Source of the DNA: Vibrio tritonius
GTDB lineage: Bacteria; Pseudomonadota; Gammaproteobacteria; Enterobacterales; Vibrionaceae
Assembly (NCBI RefSeq): GCF_001547935.1
Contig: NZ_AP014636.1
Location: 1,550,001-1,614,000 of the forward strand
Length of the DNA: 64,000 bases
Direction of reading: 5' to 3'
The notes beneath the pieces were generated by a model that saw only the letters and a list, made by a program, of their open reading frames with translations, did no database searches and had not been told where the DNA came from. Positions 61,307 to 64,000 of this stretch are shown piece by piece. Positions within the stretch are counted from its first letter, which is position 1. Each line of letters starts with the position of its first letter. Made by a program: the position numbers and the translations under genes.

Positions 61307-63667
61307 TTACTTACGTAATGCGTTCAATTTAGCCTGAGCCAAACCAAAAATGGTGTCGACAGGATAGCTACCATCTTGAGTCGCCACTCCCGCCTGCTTG
61401 CCAGTGAAAATTTCAATCGCCTCAGTAACATGGTCGATTGCCCAGATGTGGAACTCGCCTTTCTCAACGGCTTTGACAATATCAGAACGCAACATCAAGT
61501 TATGCACGTTCGAACGAGGAATGATCACCCCTTGTTTATCGTGTCGACCTTTGATCTGGCAGACATTGAAGAAACCTTCAATCTTCTCGTTTAAGCCACC
61601 AATCGGCTGTGACTCGCCAAATTGGTTCATGGAACCGGTAATCGCAATATCTTGGCGGTTCGGGTGTTTGGAGAACGCAGAAACGATGGCACAAAATTCC
61701 GCCATACTCGCACTGTCGCCATCCACACCACCATAATTTTGTTCAAACGTAATAGTGGTAGTGAGCGGCACGCGCGCGGTGCGGCCAAAGACAGAGTTCA
61801 AATAAGCTGAAAGAATCATCACCCCTTTCGAGTGAATACTACCGCCCAAATCCACACTGCGCTCGATATCAATGATATCCCCATCACCGTAAGAGGTGGT
61901 CGCGGTGATGCGGTTAGGCGCACCAAACGAATAGTCGTTAGTCGCCAAAACCGATAAAGCGTTGACCTGTCCCACCGCTTCGCCTTCAGTACGTATTAAT
62001 GTGGTTCCATTTGAAAAGGTTTCCATTACGCTTTCTTGCAAACGGTTCACTCGTAGCTCTTGGTTGTGTAATGCTTCATCGACATGGCTTTGACGAATCA
62101 TATTGGAGTTAGCTTGCTTAGCCACATAATTTGCTTCTCGAAGCAAATTAGCGATGTGCGCGGCATGCAGCGACAGCTTCATTTGGCTACCGGTAATGCG
62201 CGAGCTGTGCTCTATAATACGCGCAATCGCCTTACGGTCGCAGTGCAACAAACCGTTGTCGTGCACCATACTTGAAATCAAGCGAGCATAGTGCAGCTCA
62301 GAATCTGGCGTCCGCTTCATTTCATCTTCAAAATCCGCCGTAACTCGGAATAGCTCGCCAAATTCAGGGTCGTAATGGGTCAACAGCTCGTAAGTGCGGT
62401 AATCACCAAACAGGATGATTTTGACATCGAGTGGTATCGGTTCGGGATCCAGCGACACAGTTCCTGTTAACGTCACCTCTTTTTCTAAGGACGTAAAACT
62501 CAGTTGGCGTGAGCGCAGTGCTCGTTTCAAACCGTCCCACACATAAGGCTGCTCTAATACTTTTACCGCATCCATCAACAGCACGCCGCCATTGGCTTTG
62601 TGCAAGCTACCTGCACGAATCAACGAGAAGTCGGTAAATACCGTACCTTTATAGGTAGCTGTTTCAATATAACCAAATAAAGAGTGATAGTTCGGGTTTT
62701 CTTCCACCACGATAGGCAGATCATCCGAAGGACGACTCACCAACACATTCACTTTATAACGGCGGGGTAAGCGCTTATCTAATGCGGCGGTCGACACTTC
62801 GGCCTGCTCACCATCTTCTTCCAAGAAGATATCCACGTTTTCGACAATATCTTTCTGTAAGTCAGTAAGATACGTTTTTATCTCAGGGTATTTACTGTAG
62901 TTCTTTTTCAATTGTTTAATAAAATGACCAATGACTCCCATGGTCACTTCATCATTCAGTTTTTTGATCTTCTCGCTATACCCCTCTTCCCATTCGGTCA
63001 GTTGGCGCACCATATTTCGCAGGGCAACTTCGAGTTCATCAATCGTATCGCTAAAGTACTCTTGATCCTTTTTACTCAGCGCATTAAACGTTTCTTCGGT
63101 GTGCATCTCCTCGCCATTCATCGCGACAAATTGATAATCACCTTGTGAAGTGATGGTGAGGTTCACCCCTTTTTCTTTGGCCGTTTGTGTGATGCTCTCC
63201 AATTCAACTTCTTGCTTTTGTGCTAACTGATTTTTGAGTTTTTCCGCACGGCTATAATAAATTTCGTTATCAAAGGCTAATGGAATCCCTTTGACTAAAC
63301 GCGCCATCAACTTTTCAATATCTTGGCGTAGCTTAACACCAATACCATTGGGCAACTTGAGCACTTTAGGCGTACGAATATCTTCAAAGTTTGCCACATA
63401 ACACCAATCAAACAGCGCTTCGCTGCTATGTTGATGACGGTTTAAATAACGGAGAATCATGGTTCGTTTGCCCAATCCGTTTCGGCCAATGGCATACATG
63501 TTGTAGCCTTTTTCCCGAATGGACATGGCAAATTCGACCGCTTTTTGTGCACGCTCTTGACCGACGATTTCATCGATAGGCGGCAATTCCTTTGTTGACT
63601 TACATGGCAACACATCAAGGTCTGCAACCCTGTACAGCTCCTGTGCGGTTAGAGTCTTAATCGCCAT
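61307..63667 (-). CDS. LonB-like ATP-dependent protease (S16 family)
   Basis: A 786-residue cytoplasmic protein: N-terminal AAA part with P-loop GRNGLGKRT (61-69), a long helical insert of about 200-290 residues in, a second AAA segment (NGGVLLMDAVKVLEQPYVWDGLK), and a C-terminal Lon proteolytic domain with the serine in GDSASMAEFCA and the lysine in GGLNEKIEGFF. It degrades misfolded or regulatory proteins; specific targets are not known. GGAGGGGGAGTG precedes the ATG at 63667. It differs from canonical LonA, which lacks the long insert. Confidence 0.88.
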   Translation of the reverse strand: MAIKTLTAQELYRVADLDVLPCKSTKELPPIDEIVGQERAQKAVEFAMSIREKGYNMYAIGRNGLGKRTMILRYLNRHQHSSEALFDWCYVANFEDIRTPKVLKLPNGIGVKLRQDIEKLMARLVKGIPLAFDNEIYYSRAEKLKNQLAQKQEVELESITQTAKEKGVNLTITSQGDYQFVAMNGEEMHTEETFNALSKKDQEYFSDTIDELEVALRNMVRQLTEWEEGYSEKIKKLNDEVTMGVIGHFIKQLKKNYSKYPEIKTYLTDLQKDIVENVDIFLEEDGEQAEVSTAALDKRLPRRYKVNVLVSRPSDDLPIVVEENPNYHSLFGYIETATYKGTVFTDFSLIRAGSLHKANGGVLLMDAVKVLEQPYVWDGLKRALRSRQLSFTSLEKEVTLTGTVSLDPEPIPLDVKIILFGDYRTYELLTHYDPEFGELFRVTADFEDEMKRTPDSELHYARLISSMVHDNGLLHCDRKAIARIIEHSSRITGSQMKLSLHAAHIANLLREANYVAKQANSNMIRQSHVDEALHNQELRVNRLQESVMETFSNGTTLIRTEGEAVGQVNALSVLATNDYSFGAPNRITATTSYGDGDIIDIERSVDLGGSIHSKGVMILSAYLNSVFGRTARVPLTTTITFEQNYGGVDGDSASMAEFCAIVSAFSKHPNRQDIAITGSMNQFGESQPIGGLNEKIEGFFNVCQIKGRHDKQGVIIPRSNVHNLMLRSDIVKAVEKGEFHIWAIDHVTEAIEIFTGKQAGVATQDGSYPVDTIFGLAQAKLNALRK

Positions 63668-63794
63668 CACTCCCCCTCCATTCATTGGTATGAATATTGT
63701 TTTAGCCTAAGTCTAGAATGAAATCATCGAATATTTAGTGACTTACCCCTTACCCCAGTTTAAGTGAACAAAAATCAACCAACTTGCCACTTAT

Positions 63795-63818
63795 AACAAT
63801 AACTATCATTTGCAATTG
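63795..63818. promoter_or_regulatory. Fur-box-like site between lonB-like gene and the last gene
   Basis: TAACAATAACTATCATTTGC matches the Fur consensus (ATGATAATCATTATCA on the other strand) at about 12 of 16 positions. It lies about 60 bp before the last gene and 125 bp before the protease start. Suggestive only. Confidence 0.35.
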
Positions 63819-63870
63819 ATAACCAATTGCATTTAAATATCAGTTCATCTGAATCCTTGGAGAACCGAAG

Positions 63871-64000
63871 ATGGATTTACAACAGTGCTGGTCATGTTTC
63901 CTTAAAGCAGAAGAATTGCTCAAACAAGGCCACTGGCCGCAAGCTCATTATTTGCTTGAGGATGTATTACACGACTTGCCCGGACATATTCATCAAGCAG
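63871..64000 (+). CDS. N-terminal part of a small helical (DUF2753/TPR-like) protein
   Basis: The first 43 codons are visible before the window ends. The translation begins MDLQQCWSCFLKAEELLKQG and continues with amphipathic helices (LEDVLHDLPGH), resembling a tetratricopeptide-type repeat and Vibrio DUF2753 proteins. CTTGGAGAACCGAAG is a good ribosome site. The family assignment is tentative and the C-terminus is not seen. Confidence 0.6.
   Translation, partial: MDLQQCWSCFLKAEELLKQGHWPQAHYLLEDVLHDLPGHIHQA

Overview
The window reads as a chromosomal segment of a Vibrio or close relative. The strongest markers are a Qrr quorum-sensing small RNA with a sigma-54 promoter on the minus strand near 42.8-42.9 kb, a DUF2850-type protein, the KtrAB potassium system and the overall gene style. 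No tRNA, rRNA, prophage, CRISPR array or complete insertion sequence was recognised.

The left half (1-33.9 kb) is one large pectin and rhamnogalacturonan utilisation locus. Outside the cell or on its surface act a pectin methylesterase fused to an SGNH/CE12-like esterase (13987-16584) and a lipoprotein PL9 pectate lyase (18805-21036). Oligomers would cross the outer membrane through a KdgM porin (21123-21848) and the inner membrane by three routes: a TRAP system (4437-7284), the TogMNAB ABC importer (22447-26710) and an SSS symporter (30785-32548). In the cytoplasm an acetyl esterase (PaeX-like), PL2 lyase PelW, PL22 lyase Ogl and GH105 hydrolase RhiN cut them to monomers. KdgF, an RpiB-like isomerase, KduD, KdgK and Eda then lead to pyruvate and glyceraldehyde-3-phosphate. 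A Cache chemoreceptor, a RhaS-like activator, a sugar efflux pump and a MATE exporter accompany the locus. KdgR-like operators with core GAAACnnnGTTTC lie upstream of kdgM, togM, kdgK and the symporter-ogl pair.

A small mobile island lies inside the locus at 11.5-14.0 kb: a REP-associated tyrosine transposase (RAYT) flanked by about ten REP-like repeats, plus a small secreted orphan protein and a GGDEF protein with a degenerate active site.

The right half (34.2-64 kb) is mostly housekeeping and accessory: ppiC, cheV, a MarR/EamA pair, an FeS-type photolyase, an active-type diguanylate cyclase, an XRE regulator, qrr, alkB, a LysR/EamA pair, pirin, ppnP, ktrAB, an MscS channel, cfa, an MFS exporter and a LonB-like protease. 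Between 52.0 and 58.4 kb two divergent groups form a D-amino-acid module: dgcN-dgcA-D-amino-acid transaminase on one strand, an alanine/glycine symporter and alanine racemase on the other.

A MITE-like repeat of about 260 bp, with near-perfect terminal inverted repeats beginning ATACCCAA and TA-type flanks, is present in three full copies plus several truncated or internally deleted ones. One copy supplies the stop codon and C-terminus of an EamA transporter; another lies in the 5' region of pelW.
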